A stretch of DNA of 64,000 nucleotides from assembly GCA_021229015.1 (NCBI GenBank), contig CM037789.1:39840926-39904925 (forward strand), given 5' to 3'. Each line of letters opens with the position of its first letter. Positions within the stretch are counted from its first letter, which is position 1. The notes beneath the pieces were generated by a model. That model did no database searches. It saw only the letters and a list, made by a program, of their open reading frames with translations, and was not told the DNA's origin. The DNA comes from Solen grandis (lineage: Eukaryota > Mollusca > Bivalvia > Adapedonta > Solenidae). The position numbers and the translations under genes are program-made. Positions 1-10,915 of the stretch are shown piece by piece.

Positions 1-407
1 AAAAACAACATACTATAATGATGTGAATTATGTCGTCCTTCACACACTAGGTTATGTTTGACAGAAATACTCTTATTCAAATATGAAAGCCTCTCGTAGA
101 TACGATCTCAGTGGGATGACGTCACTGGGTTCCGAACTATTTTCAGCCTCATACTCTCTACGTCTATTATTATGTGCGCACGAAACTTTTATCCTGGATA
201 TATGCATGATTTCAGTGTTAATATGGGATTTAAAGAAGGAAGCATTAACATAGTCCATTTATATAACTGTTTGTAACTGTTTTGATGAAATAGAATAATA
301 TATATGAAATAATAATAATTAAGATTCGAAGAAATTTTGAGTTAGATGATTGTCCTAAGATTTAGATTATGATGTTAATACATGTACTGATGTTTTATGA
401 TATGCTG
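1..407 (+). promoter_or_regulatory. 5' flank and possible non-coding first exon of the TRIM-like gene
   Basis: AT-rich sequence with no convincing ORF. A full CRE-type palindrome TGACGTCA lies at 118-125 and an AT-rich TATA-like run at about 296-306. CTG|GTAAGT at 405-413 is a strong splice donor. If it is used, an exon ending at 407 would be joined to 744. The transcription start cannot be located by eye. That this is the promoter is inferred only from its position ahead of the gene. Confidence 0.35.
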
Positions 408-441
408 GTAAGTAGCAAAGTAGAGTTTGTTTGTTTTTGTA

Positions 442-476
<35 letters not shown>

Positions 477-743
477 CTTGCATATTTGATTATTATTACG
501 ATTTTGGTTTTGGTGTAAGCAACATTTTTTTGATAATATACAACTCAAAAAGTAATCAATGGATTTTACCTTTTTGAGAAACGATTATCTTTTATTCGCT
601 CGTGTTCCTTGTCTTAATCGATTTAGAATGGCTTTCCGCAACATTTTCCTCTTGGTTATAGGACGACCACTATTTTTTTTTTTTTGGTTAAAATTCCGAT
701 TATTACGACAGTGATTAATTGATATTTACGTTGTCACTTACAG
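408..743 (+). other. predicted 5'UTR intron (336 bp)
   Basis: The interval begins GTAAGT at 408 and ends TTGTCACTTACAG at 743. A branch-point-like GATTAATTGAT lies about 30 bases before the acceptor. It contains a (CT)n run at about 446-472. The coding ATG lies 68 bases into the next exon. Splice use is inferred from consensus quality alone; a transcript read crossing 407/744 would settle it. Confidence 0.45.
446..480. repeat. (CT)n microsatellite
   Basis: A pure CT dinucleotide run of about 27 bases followed by a short imperfect CT stretch, inside the predicted 5'UTR intron. Confidence 0.9.
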
Positions 744-810
744 ATGATCTGACGTGATTACCAAACTGAATATTGATTTTTTAAAACAGTCCCTTCTCCG
801 CGTAACAAAA

Positions 811-2535
811 ATGAGTACAGTTTCTAAATGTTCCGAGGAATTGGATCACCTCGTCTGCCGGCCGTGTAGTCTCGACGGAAAGTCCAAGGCGGCACAGGGA
901 TTTTGCGATACGTGCAAGGAACACCTTTGTTTATATTGTTTTAATAATCACCGTATCCCCTTGGTGTGCAGAGACCACGTGATGTTGGATAAAGCTGCAA
1001 TGCCAAAAGAAATAGTGACAGCACGTGACGCTTTATCCGAGATATGCGAGAAACACGGTCACTTGTTAGAGTTTTTCTGTGAGAAAGACAATAGTATTCT
1101 TTGTAATGTGTGTGTTACCATATATCATAAAAATTGTGGCATACGTTTCATTCCTGATGTGTCAGAAACTGTCGGCAACAGTCGGGAGTTATCCAATCTC
1201 CGTAACAACATATCGGGTTTGATTGAGAGAGTGAAAGAAAATAAAGAAAATATAGTCGGAAACAAGGCCGACATTGAAATGCTTAAAGAGGACACAAAGT
1301 CGCGGATTCGACACCTGAAGGAAGACTTTGTCAGACTCTTTGATAAACTGGAAATGTCTTTGGATCGAGAAATCGATCAAATAGCAGAAACGGACCTATT
1401 ACGGATGGAAGAGATTTCGGAAAGTTGTGATGCCATGGAAATTGACCTGCAGAAAATCTCGACAGAACTGGACGATAGATTAAACCGAAACAAAAACAAT
1501 AAATTGTTTACCGCCATGAAAAAAGCAGAAAAGAAAATGGTTTTGTTTCAGGTTGAGATAGGAAAAATTGATTCTAAAAACTGTATTACACAGTATGGGT
1601 TTGAGCCAGACGTTGAATTCCAGCGCATGCAATCGTCAGTGACCTCTTTGGGCAAGTTACGGTGCTACAAGGTTAAGTCGACCCACGTGCAGGATATCAA
1701 CGTTAGAAGTGAGTTAGACAACAAAGAATGTTATGTCACAGGTCTCTCAGTTATATCACATAACAGGGTAGCCATATGTGACAGTGAATTCAATACCCAT
1801 GGGTCCACTGAGGACGGTATCTGTGGGAACAGTTCTGTTAAACTTATTGACACTGAACACAATAAAGTCGTATCTCAGATTCGCCTCCCCTCCGATCCCT
1901 GGGACACAGCGCTTGTACCCGGAGAATCTTCAGGGCATGACCTCATCGTTTCCCTGCCCCGTGAAAGCAAACTGTACTTTGTCCGAGTGACCGAGAACCA
2001 GCTCGCAGATATGTATCAGGACATCGCAGTTGATGGTTGGTGTCAGGGTATTCGGGTTACATTGGACCGGACTCTTGCGGTTAGTTTTTGGGACCCGGGA
2101 AAAGTTGAGATTTTGTCAATAGACGGAAATGTTCTCCGGAGAATTCAGACAGACCATAGCAACACCCAGCTATTTCATGATCCCCAGTACCTCGCGGTTT
2201 GTCCATGTTCCGGGTGGGTATACGTTTCAGACTGGAGGAAAAATACGTTGTTTAGAGTCTGTACAAGGGATGGGTCAGTTACGCCGGTGTTGAAAGGACT
2301 TGTGGGGCCCCGTGGTGTTACGGTAGACAAGGCAGGAGAAGTGTTCGTCTGTTGTGAGGATAGAACCGTCCACCGGACAAACGCTAAAGGTGACCGGGTC
2401 ACACAGATCCTGTGTGGGGAACATGTTTTGTGTCCCATGGCCATCGCCCTCAGCCCAGAAAATGATCAGATGTACTTGAGCAATTACAATAGTGACATCG
2501 TGCAGAATTTCCAGCTCGTGGAGGGAGACAAATGA
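811..2535 (+). CDS. RING-less TRIM-like protein: two B-boxes, coiled coil, NHL-like propeller
   Basis: This is the only convincing host protein gene (574 aa, one uninterrupted coding exon). The ATG at 811 has A at -3; the frame is open upstream to 754, but only through a GTG, so 811 is preferred. Residues C16, C19, C32, C35, C40, C43, H47 and H56 form a B-box1-like zinc module. C79, H82, C90, D93, C98, C101, H106 and C109 match the B-box2 ligand pattern. Residues about 118-255 are charged and heptad-like (coiled coil). Residues about 300-570 hold repeats such as GPRGVTVDKAGEVFVCCED, typical of NHL-like beta-propellers. No RING precedes the B-boxes, so ubiquitin-ligase activity should not be assumed. 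TRIM relatives act in innate signalling, RNA binding or scaffolding, and B-box/NHL proteins are greatly expanded in bivalves. The exact paralogue cannot be named. The stop is followed at once by a possible donor (AAG|GTAATT). Confidence 0.9.
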   Translation: MSTVSKCSEELDHLVCRPCSLDGKSKAAQGFCDTCKEHLCLYCFNNHRIPLVCRDHVMLDKAAMPKEIVTARDALSEICEKHGHLLEFFCEKDNSILCNVCVTIYHKNCGIRFIPDVSETVGNSRELSNLRNNISGLIERVKENKENIVGNKADIEMLKEDTKSRIRHLKEDFVRLFDKLEMSLDREIDQIAETDLLRMEEISESCDAMEIDLQKISTELDDRLNRNKNNKLFTAMKKAEKKMVLFQVEIGKIDSKNCITQYGFEPDVEFQRMQSSVTSLGKLRCYKVKSTHVQDINVRSELDNKECYVTGLSVISHNRVAICDSEFNTHGSTEDGICGNSSVKLIDTEHNKVVSQIRLPSDPWDTALVPGESSGHDLIVSLPRESKLYFVRVTENQLADMYQDIAVDGWCQGIRVTLDRTLAVSFWDPGKVEILSIDGNVLRRIQTDHSNTQLFHDPQYLAVCPCSGWVYVSDWRKNTLFRVCTRDGSVTPVLKGLVGPRGVTVDKAGEVFVCCEDRTVHRTNAKGDRVTQILCGEHVLCPMAIALSPENDQMYLSNYNSDIVQNFQLVEGDK

Positions 2536-2537
2536 AG

Positions 2538-3643
2538 GTAATTCTTTGAATCATTTGTACAACACAGTAGCCATGTTGTTTGCTATTTATTTCTCATTTA
2601 CCTGTCGATATATCAATTTATTTTACAGCATTAATTAATCAGAGGCGAAATCATAATTTTTTTCGCTTGTTTTGATATATTTCATTATTAACTCAAGAGC
2701 TGTAATGTTAGTTTAGTTTAAACTTATTTCTTTTATCGTATTTATTTATTTAGTTTCCTTTATTCTAATCCATGTTATATATTCTGACTACAAACATATA
2801 ACGTGTATAAAAATCACTTTATAATTAAATTTTTAACTATTTTTTTTTTTTTTTTTCATTTTGATATTGTGGTTATAACTTATGAACTTCACTCATAAGG
2901 CTAACATAATTCAGAAAGACTTGTTGAATGCTGTAATATAACAGTTTCCTTTTCATGGATTTTGATATTCAAAACTATGCAATCAATCATTCCATCAATT
3001 ATTCAGTCAGTCTGTCTGTCTGTCTGTCTTTCTATTTAATGAACCTGGAATCTCCGTGGCTCATAATTAAAGCTGTTGCAACAAGAAATATCTCTTTAAA
3101 TGTGAGGCTTTTGATGGGATAGTCCAGGTCATATGTTTTCATTATCAAAATCAGACGGTTTAGACATTGGTACAGTTTTAAGTGGCCCTAATATTTTCTC
3201 TGAAAGAATGTTTTTGATTCAAGGATACTCTATTGATACGTTTTTCTTTCTGTTTTATTTATTTTTAAGTAAACTTTATGGTAGAACTATATAATTATAT
3301 AATGAAAAATTACATGTGTGTGTATGATTCTTTCTATTTCTGTATGTAGAGGCTTATCGTTTGATTTGTATACATGAAACTGTATAGTTTAAATGATCTG
3401 TAATTAAAATATATTCAATATTTCATTTTAAAATCACGTAGACCTGTCAACATCTCATATATTTTGAATGTACTGAAACATACTGATTGTAAGGTCGTCG
3501 GAAAGATGGCTTTCAGACCTGCTGCAATCGAATGACGGGGACAAGAAAATGTATAAACTCTATAAAAAAAACATTAGTGGAGGTTTATTTCTTTTATTAT
3601 CTATTCGTAATACTTTACTCTTTTCCGTTTCTTTATTTTTCAG
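2538..3643 (+). other. possible 3'UTR intron
   Basis: A donor-like AAG|GTAATT begins three bases after the stop codon. At 3643 there is a strong acceptor: a long pyrimidine tract, then TTTATTTTTCAG. The junction would lie within a few bases of the stop, too close to mark the transcript for nonsense-mediated decay under the usual 50-nt rule. No clear AATAAA was seen soon after the stop, which is compatible with a spliced UTR. The interval otherwise holds AT-rich sequence, a poly-T run near 2841 and a short (TCTG)n run near 3008-3030. Confidence 0.35.
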
Positions 3644-4049
3644 ATGCGAGTTACCAAAACAGGTTTGACATCGTTCGCTGAAACTAAACTGGCATTTCCG
3701 GTGTTACCTTGCTTTTCTTCTTTCGGATTCCTTTGAGTTTTACATGTATATGTAATGAAATTGATCATAGTTTTACATGTTTCATGTGCAATGATAAAAC
3801 ATAGGATGTATGTTTACGGCTAAAATATATTAGAACAATTCAAAGTTTAGTTGAATTGGCCCGAGGATCTCGGTACAGGCAAAATGTTAAAGTTGGAAAG
3901 TGTACTGTCATCAAACCCAGACATAATTCCATGCAATGATTTTTTGTTAAGGTACATTGTTTATGCAAGCCTTTGACATACATTCTCCTAAACAATCGTA
4001 TGTTCATGAATCATTTAAAACTGCATATTAATATAGTTATAGTCTACAG
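3644..4049. other. possible 3'UTR exon, otherwise unassigned
   Basis: Sequence after the predicted acceptor. No ORF or recognisable repeat was seen. If the 3'UTR intron is real, transcribed sequence starts here; its end could not be placed. Confidence 0.25.
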
Positions 4050-4580
4050 CTATAAAAAGTTCTCTGGATACATTAGGGCTTAGTTCTCTTTTTAATGATT
4101 TGGATAATATTGATTTTGATTGCATACCAATTTTAAATCAAAGACTTAGAGATCACTATCCTCAACAATGGGTTGAAACTGTAAACAACCAACCAAAATT
4201 AGATTACTCTAAGCAGTTTAAAGTCAGATTTGAATACGAAAATATATTGACTTTGTGCCGAATCATAAACAACATAAATATTATTTACAATTCCGTTTAT
4301 CTTCGCACTCTTTAGAGATTGAAACTGGTAGGTATTTTGGGATAGAAAGGGAAAATCGTAAATTTAAAATGTGCAATCAAAATGATGTAGAATCGGAATA
4401 TCATTTTTTACTGTTTTGTCCTGCTTATAATGATAAAAAGAAGAATAAAACATAATATTAAATCAAGTTGAGCAAATTTATCATTGTTTTCAAATTTATT
4501 ATCAAGTTGTAAAATTTTGACTATCTATAGCGTTGCAAGATTCCTATCTGATTCTATGAAATTAAAACAGGAAACATGGA
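4050..4580 (+). pseudogene. LINE (non-LTR retrotransposon) ORF2 C-terminal remnant
   Basis: Two overlapping reading frames carry the end of a LINE ORF2 protein. The first (about 4080-4260) contains LRDHYPQQWVETV and KLDYSKQFK. After a frameshift near 4255 the second contains FRLSSHSLEIETGRY, then a zinc-knuckle-like C-x2-C segment with ESEYHFLLFCPAY. This order matches the zf-RVT-like tail of CR1/L2-type LINEs. Further in-frame-looking similarity (VARFLSDSMKLKQ) continues at about 4500-4575 beyond a stop at 4453-4455. No reverse transcriptase or endonuclease domain is present here, so this is a 5'-truncated, frameshifted, dead copy. The clade is inferred. Confidence 0.75.
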
Positions 4581-6049
4581 CATTTATCGCTGCTTCATGG
4601 TTTCTTTATATTTTTATTTTATCATTATTAATTATTAAAAAATATACTATTATCTAGTCTGTACCTATCACTTATATCTGTATGAAAGTCCATTTCTGTT
4701 TGTAAATATTGTACATTTATATTATACTGACTGCTTTACAGAGACAGATGTACGGTACTGTAGAGAGAGAGAGAGAGAGAGCAAATTCGAATAAAATACT
4801 CAAAAATATTCGAATAAAAATCACAACTATGATTTGTAAAAATATGTGAACAGCAAACACTGTTGAATTTATTTCTTTAATTCGACGCAAATATTTCAAG
4901 AACATATGACTCTTCGATGGAAATTATTGCTTGAAACAAGATATTATCTCAACAAGTGTGCATTGTTCGAAACGTCCTCAAGCTTATCACAAAATCACCA
5001 TCAAATTTCACAATATCTACCGGGATTTGATGAATAGATACGATTGTAGAAGTAGTATGACTCATGACGCAATTTGTCTTAGGGAAATAAATTTATCAAA
5101 ACAATATTTGAAAGTTTGAAGTTCAGATATAAATTGTGTTGAATTAGGTCCACGGTAACAATGAGTGCGTTCCAATATTCATTGTTTTCATTAGAGTTTC
5201 TCAACTGTATTAACACCCATGCGTTTTAAATTTTTTTTTTTTTTATCCATTAAATTGGCAAATATTTCGTTTAAAAAATTGATAATATATGCATCTTGCA
5301 AGTCTTATAAAAAAATATAACTACATGTGTATATAATATTGTTTTTATTTTCATTGAAAATACTATGTGATACATATGATGAAATCAAATATGGCGAATT
5401 TTTTTTTTTCCTCAAATGACGGCTTGATTACTTAAAATAAAAATATTTTTATATGTCAAATCTGTTTATGCCATCTCTGTAATGTTTTTTTAGGAATCAT
5501 AGCTAAAAATGTACATACATACATATAAATCCACATGATTATAATGATGGAGATAATAAAATATTAATTACATGCACACTGTATTTCCAAAAGTAACAAC
5601 ATTTCGAAACTTTTAGTTATTTAGATTTATTTAACAATGAAATCTAAAATTGCAAGGGGCCAAGCTCTTGCTTGTGAGTATGTCATCAAATATGACAGAT
5701 ATTGATGTTTTCGGATTTTATTTTAGTTTCGCTATTTGTCTGTAATAACTTGCATTAAAACTTTAAAACTATTATACGTTTGTTTATTTTTTTAATTTTA
5801 TGTACTTTGCTTTTCTCTTTCATTTTTAAAGGCTTATAACAATTATATAAAGTTTATTTATATATAATTCTTTAAAATATTGAATATGTGATCTAGAAGA
5901 CCTGTAAGTTTAAAATAAATGCATTAAGCACTTCGATGAAATGATGTATAAAATTGGTCGGAAAATGGACCTAAAGTAAACAACGCCATATGACATTGAG
6001 ATATCGAGGAGCCATTTTGCGGCTACCGTAATCGAATACCGGTACCGAT
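4581..6049. other. AT-rich stretch, nothing identifiable
   Basis: No supported gene. It holds a short (GA)n run at about 4763-4782, poly-T runs near 5228 and 5400, and small ORFs without recognisable domains. Confidence 0.6.
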
Positions 6050-6292
6050 ATTAGTTTGTTTGTTTGGTTTAACGTTCAACCAACAGTGTTTCTGTCATTT
6101 GAAGACGATGTCTACTTGAGCCAGATATAGTGCTTCCACACTGTAGTATCACGCCGTAGACATGTGGCATAATACCACACCCAGTCACATTATCCTGACA
6201 CTGGGCAAACCAGTCCTGGAAAGGAGCTATATATAGTACCATTTTTTATGACGTTGGTATGTCGCGGCCGGGGATACCGATATTAATAGTAT
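6050..6292 (-). mobile_element. SINE family 2 copy (minus)
   Basis: It begins on the plus strand with (GTTT)n and TTTAACGTTCAACCAACAG, which is the family tail read in reverse. The body motif GTAGACATGTGGCATAATACCACACC is shared in shortened or diverged form with copies near 15.5, 23.3, 33.0 and 47.0 kb. The 5' head is not clear. No coding capacity. Confidence 0.7.
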
Positions 6293-6383
6293 CTATAATT
6301 GTGTGATGTGTATACTGTAAAAAAATAATATGAATAATTTAAATTATTGGTTAATTACAGTCTAAATCAAACACTCTTATTAG
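6293..6383. other. AT-rich spacer
   Basis: Short AT-rich spacer between the SINE and the hairpin cluster. Confidence 0.5.
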
Positions 6384-6514
6384 GGCTTTCTGCCTCAAGC
6401 AGAAAGTCCTATTGGGTTTGTTCTGTTTTTTACGGCTTTCCGCAACCTGCGGAAAACGTATAGGGTTTGTTATGTTTATTCTTATTAGGACTTTCTGCCT
6501 AAAGCAGAAAGTCC
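6384..6514. repeat. three tandem hairpins at the edge of the CRE-rich array
   Basis: Three self-complementary blocks occur about 50 bases apart: GGACTTTCTGC/GCAGAAAGTCC arms at about 6384-6411 and again at about 6487-6514, and a different stem GCTTTCCGCA/TGCGGAAA at about 6434-6457. Each is followed by a near-identical phrase (TATTGGGTTTGTT or TATAGGGTTTGTT). A half-copy, GCAGAAAGTCCTAT, recurs at about 9570-9584. They look like element termini. Confidence 0.6.
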
Positions 6515-6539
6515 TATTGGGTTTGTTATGTTTTTTATT

Positions 6540-8370
6540 CTTCTTATTCTTTTTTCTTCCAAACTGAGCGTTAATTTAAGCATGTTGCAATGGTCCCAGG
6601 GCCATGAAATTTTAATGGCATATACTTGATGCGATGAAATTTTGATTTCTATGATTTTCATATGCCTATGACGTCAAATGACGTCACATTTGAAATATGC
6701 TACAAAAGTTTGTACGCGGTCTACAGCCATTGTTTGTGAACCGATTTTCATCAAATTTTCACAGATTGTGTATATTAAGTTCTAGTTGTGCATCCCGGTG
6801 TCTGTTTTTCAAAATTCGAAAAGTCCATGGTTCTATAGCGAATCCAAGATTCGAACCAAGGTCGTAAATTTTTTAAATGCTTATAAAATCTGTCCTATTT
6901 GAGATAAAAAGTTGATATTTAGTCAGTATATAGGTCTCTAGAAGTTTTAAAGATTTTGTGGAAATAAATGTCATATGACGTCACGTGACGTCATTATATG
7001 ATATTGTATTTCTAATATTAACAAGAGTATTTCTATATGTTGAAATTGTCGAAGGGCAATGAAAATTTAATGACACATGCTTCAATTGCTAAAAAATTGA
7101 TTTCTATGATTTTCATGTGCCTATGACGTCATATGACGTCACACTTGAAATATGCAACAAAAGTTTGTACGCGGTCCAGAGCCATTGTTTATGAACCGAT
7201 TTTCATCAAATTTTCACAGAATGTGTATATTAAGTTCTAGTTGTGCATATCGGTGTCCGTTTTTCAAAATTCGAAAAGTCCAAGGTTCTATAGCGATTCC
7301 AAGATTCGAACCAAGGTCGTAAATTTTCAAATTCTTATAAAATCGGTCCTATTTGAGATAGAAAAATGATATTGGGTCAGTATATAGGTCTCTGGGAGTC
7401 TTAAACATTTTGTGAAAATAAATGTCATATGACGTCACGTGACGTCATTATATGATAATAAATTTCTAATTCTAACAAGATTATTTCTATATGTTGAAAT
7501 TTTCGAAGGGCAATGAAAATTTAATGCCGCATGCTTCAGATGCTGATATTTCGATTTCAATGATTTTCAGAAGCCTATGACGTCATATGACGTCACATTT
7601 GAAATTGACTACGAAAGATTGTACACGGTCCAGAGCCATTATTAATGGGCCGATTTTCATCAAATTTTCAGAGAATGTGTATATTAAGTTCTAGTTGTGC
7701 ATCTGGGTGTCCGTTTTTCAAAATTCGAAAAGTCCATGGTTCTATAGCGAATTCAAGATTCGAACCAAGGTCGTAAATATTTAAATGCTTATAAAATCGG
7801 TCCTATTTAAGATAGAAAAGTGATATTTGGTCAGTATATAGGTCTCTAAGAGTCTTTAACATTTTGTGAAAAGAAACGTCATATGACGTCACGTGACGTC
7901 ATTATATGATAATGTATTTTTAATATTAACAAGAGTATTTCTATATGTTGAAATTGTCGAAGGGCAATGAAAATTTAATGACAAATGATTCAGACGCTGA
8001 AATTTCGATTTCAATGATAGTCAGAAGCCTATGACGTCATATGACGTCACATTTGAAATTGACTACAAAAGTTTGTACACGGTCCAGAGCCATTATTAAT
8101 GGGCCGATTTTCATCAAATTTTCACAGAGTGTGTATATTACGTTCTTATTGTGTATGCCGGTGTCCGTTTTTCAAAATTCGAAAAGTCCAAGCATATATG
8201 GCAGATCCAAGATTCGAACCAATGACGTCAATATTTAAATGCTTATAAAAACTGTCCTATTTGAGATAGAAAGTTGAAATTTTGTCAGTTAGTAGGTCTC
8301 TGGGTGTCTTAACAATTATGTGAAAATAAACGTCACATGACGTCACGTGACGTCATTTGTTTATTATTAT
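6540..8370. repeat. tandem array A: four 454-456 bp units dense in TGACGTCA
   Basis: The landmark CCTATGACGTCA starts at 6664, 7120, 7574 and 8028, giving periods of 456, 454 and 454 bp. Each unit has two TGACGTCA palindromes near its start and two more near its end, in the context CATATGACGTCACGTGACG. I count 16 such octamers in this array. The middle of the unit (for example CAAAATTCGAAAAGTCC and GATTCGAACCAAGG) is also conserved. The small ORFs inside recur with the repeat and are not taken as genes. The array looks like a satellite or a multiplied internal repeat of a transposon; the class is unknown. Confidence 0.85.
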
Positions 8371-8851
8371 TATTCTTTTCTTCTTCCTAACTAAACGCAT
8401 ATTTTAATATGTTGCAATAGTCATAGGACGATGAAATATTTATGGGTTATTAGGCACGTGAGGAAATTTTGATTTCACCCCTACTGCATATATGTAGCCA
8501 TATCTCAATAAATATCGATTTTTGTAAATATATGTATGAATAAAATTTATAGCTGAATAATTGACGTTTCCAAAGATATTTAGTTTATTAAAATTGGTTT
8601 ACGCAATACAAAGTTATAAGCAAAAAAACTAAATGAAATGAAGCTAATTTTGCTGATAATATGCTGTTTTCTTGAGGTTTAACAGTCAATATCTCAGAAA
8701 CGACTGAAGATAAGTTTATACATATGCGTATAAGAGCTTTCTATAGGTACCAAGTTTATTGAAATTGGACTTCATATAAGAAAGTTACATGGAAAATAAG
8801 ATATTTCATAATCATGCATCATAAAAATATGGAAAAGGTCACGCGCAGGGG
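8361..8851. repeat. array tail, left copy of a segmental duplication
   Basis: It starts with an (ATT)n run and the header phrase CTTCCTAACTAAACGC, then unique sequence including GTAGCCATATCTCAAT. Nearly the same sequence recurs at 10912-11427, differing by substitutions and by an extra run of about 20 bases in the right copy near 11280. No coding sequence. Confidence 0.8.
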
Positions 8852-9583
8852 TCACCAAGCTTAAATACTTGCGCAATATCAAATTGCAATTGATGGGCTA
8901 TATCTTGATTTTTTTTTTTTTTTTTTTGTTGTTGTTGTTTTTTGTCGAATGTTGACTGTTTCCAAAATAAGCATTGAAGTTAATACATGTACAACGGCAC
9001 AAGATATTTAATTTTTTTTCTTGTGTTCTTATTAAATTCACACGCAGCCCCACATTTTAGACCATCTAAAAACTGCATTGTTATGCTAACGATATTCATA
9101 TTGCATCAGTTTGTAGGCTGGGATGTTACCTTTCAAAATATCACCATAGTTCGAAATTCCAGGAATTTATGGCAAAACTACGGAAGCCCAAACACGCCAA
9201 AATCGCTAAATACGATTAACTACGTTACAGGTGTCGAAAGGATATAGCACTATACAAATATTCAATACTTCTTCCTAATGAGGCTAAAATTAAACAAGGT
9301 TACAACTGAGCTGGAGTGATGAAATTCTATGTGTGATGAAAGTTAGAAACTTACATTTGAACACTGTTTCATTTTTCTTTCATGTCATATGACATAGTAT
9401 AAATGTTGTATGTAAACTACATGTGCAAGATATGGGCGGACTTTTATTAAAATTCACAGAATGTGTTCTATTTGTGCTATTTTATATAGAAATAGAGGAG
9501 ATAGAAAGTTGCAATTTGGACAGATTATCTATTATGTCATCTTCTATATATACTCTATAAAGCAGATGTTGCAGAAAGTCCTA
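8852..9583. other. unique spacer between the two arrays
   Basis: AT-rich sequence with a poly-T run at about 8911-8945. No convincing gene. It ends in the half-hairpin GCAGAAAGTCCTAT. Confidence 0.5.
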
Positions 9584-9603
9584 TCATTCGTTTAAACGAA
9601 TGA
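9584..9603. repeat. perfect 20-bp palindrome
   Basis: TCATTCGTTTAAACGAATGA is fully self-complementary. Flanking AGATGT (left) and ACATCT (right) add an outer, interrupted stem. It sits exactly at the junction between the left segment and array B, as an element end might. Confidence 0.8.
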
Positions 9604-9611
9604 CATCTAGT

Positions 9612-10915
9612 TATTATTATTATTCTTTTTTTCTTCCTAACTAAACGCTTATTTTTCTATGTTGCAATACTCCTAGGACGATGAAATTTTTATGACTTAT
9701 TAGCCACGTGAGGAAATTTTGATTTCTATGATTTTCATATGCCTATGACGTCATATGACGTCACATTTGAAATATGCTACAAAAGTTTGTACGCGGTCTA
9801 CAGCCATTGTTTGTGAACCGATTTTCATCAAATTTTCACAGATTGTGTATATTAAGTTCTAGTTGTGCATCCTGGTGTCCGTTTTTCAAAATTCGAAAAG
9901 TCCAAGGTTCTATAGCGATTCCAAGATTCGAACCAAGGTCGTAAATTTTCAAATTCTTATAAAATCGGTCCTATTTAAGATAGAAAGATGATATTGGGTC
10001 AGTATATAGGTCTCTGAGAGTCTTAAACATTTTGTGAAAATAAATGTCATATGACGTCGCGTGACGTCATTATATGATAATGAATTTCTAATTCTAACAA
10101 GATTATTTCTATATCTTGAAATTTTCGAAGGGCAATGAAAAATTAATGACGCATGCTTCAGATACTGTAATTTCGATTTCAAAGACTTTCAGAAGCCTAT
10201 GACGTCATATGACGTCACATTTGAAATTGACTACGACAGTTTGTACACGGTCCAGAGCCATTATTAATGGGCCGATTTTCATCAAATTTTCACAGAATGT
10301 GTATATTAAGTTCTAGGTTTGCATCTCGTTGTCCGTTTTTCAAAATGCGAAAAGTCCATGGTTCTATAGCGATTCCAAGATTCGAACCAAGGTCGTAAAT
10401 TTTTAAATGCTTATAAAATCGGTCCATTTGAGATAGAAAATTGATATTTGGTCAGTTATAGGTCAAAATTATATGATAATGTATTTCTAATATTAACAAG
10501 AGTATTTCTATATATTTAAATTGTCGAAGGGCAATGAAAATTTAATGACACATGATTCAGAGATTTCAATAATTTTCAGAAGCCTATGACGTCATATGAC
10601 GTCACATTTGAAATTGACTACGAAAGTTTGTACACGGTCCAGAGCCATTATTAATAGGCCGATTTTCATCAAATTTTCACAGAATGTGTATATTACGTTC
10701 TTATTGTGTATACCGGTGTCCTTTTTTTTCAAAATTCGAAAAGTCCAAGCATCTATGGCGGATCCAAGATTCGAACTAAGGACGTCAATTTTTAAATGCT
10801 TATTAAAACTGTCCTATTTGAGATAGAAAGTTGAAATTTTGTCAGTTAGTAGGTCTCTGGAGTCTTAACAATTATGTGAAAATAAACGTCATATGACGTC
10901 ACGTGACGTCATTTT
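9612..10915. repeat. tandem array B: three units of the same 454 bp family
   Basis: It begins with the header (ATT)n plus CTTCCTAACTAAACGC. The landmark CCTATGACGTCA starts at 9741, 10195 and 10582. The first spacing is 454 bp; the second is 387 bp because the end of the second unit is deleted. I count nine TGACGTCA octamers, one site having decayed to GACGTCG near 10056. Unit sequence is very close to array A. Confidence 0.85.

Noticed and set aside
3490..6040. Weak similarity between about 3490-3535 and about 5955-6035 (TCGGAAA-ATGG and AATCGAAT phrases)
   Set aside because: Too short and too diverged to call a repeat family by eye.
8041..10826. Two similar ORFs (8041-8238 and 10596-10826) beginning MTSHLKLTTKVCTRSRAI
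   Set aside because: They are the same part of the 454-bp repeat unit, and similarity follows DNA repeat identity. The reading frame is not kept open in the other units, so a peptide function is not supported.
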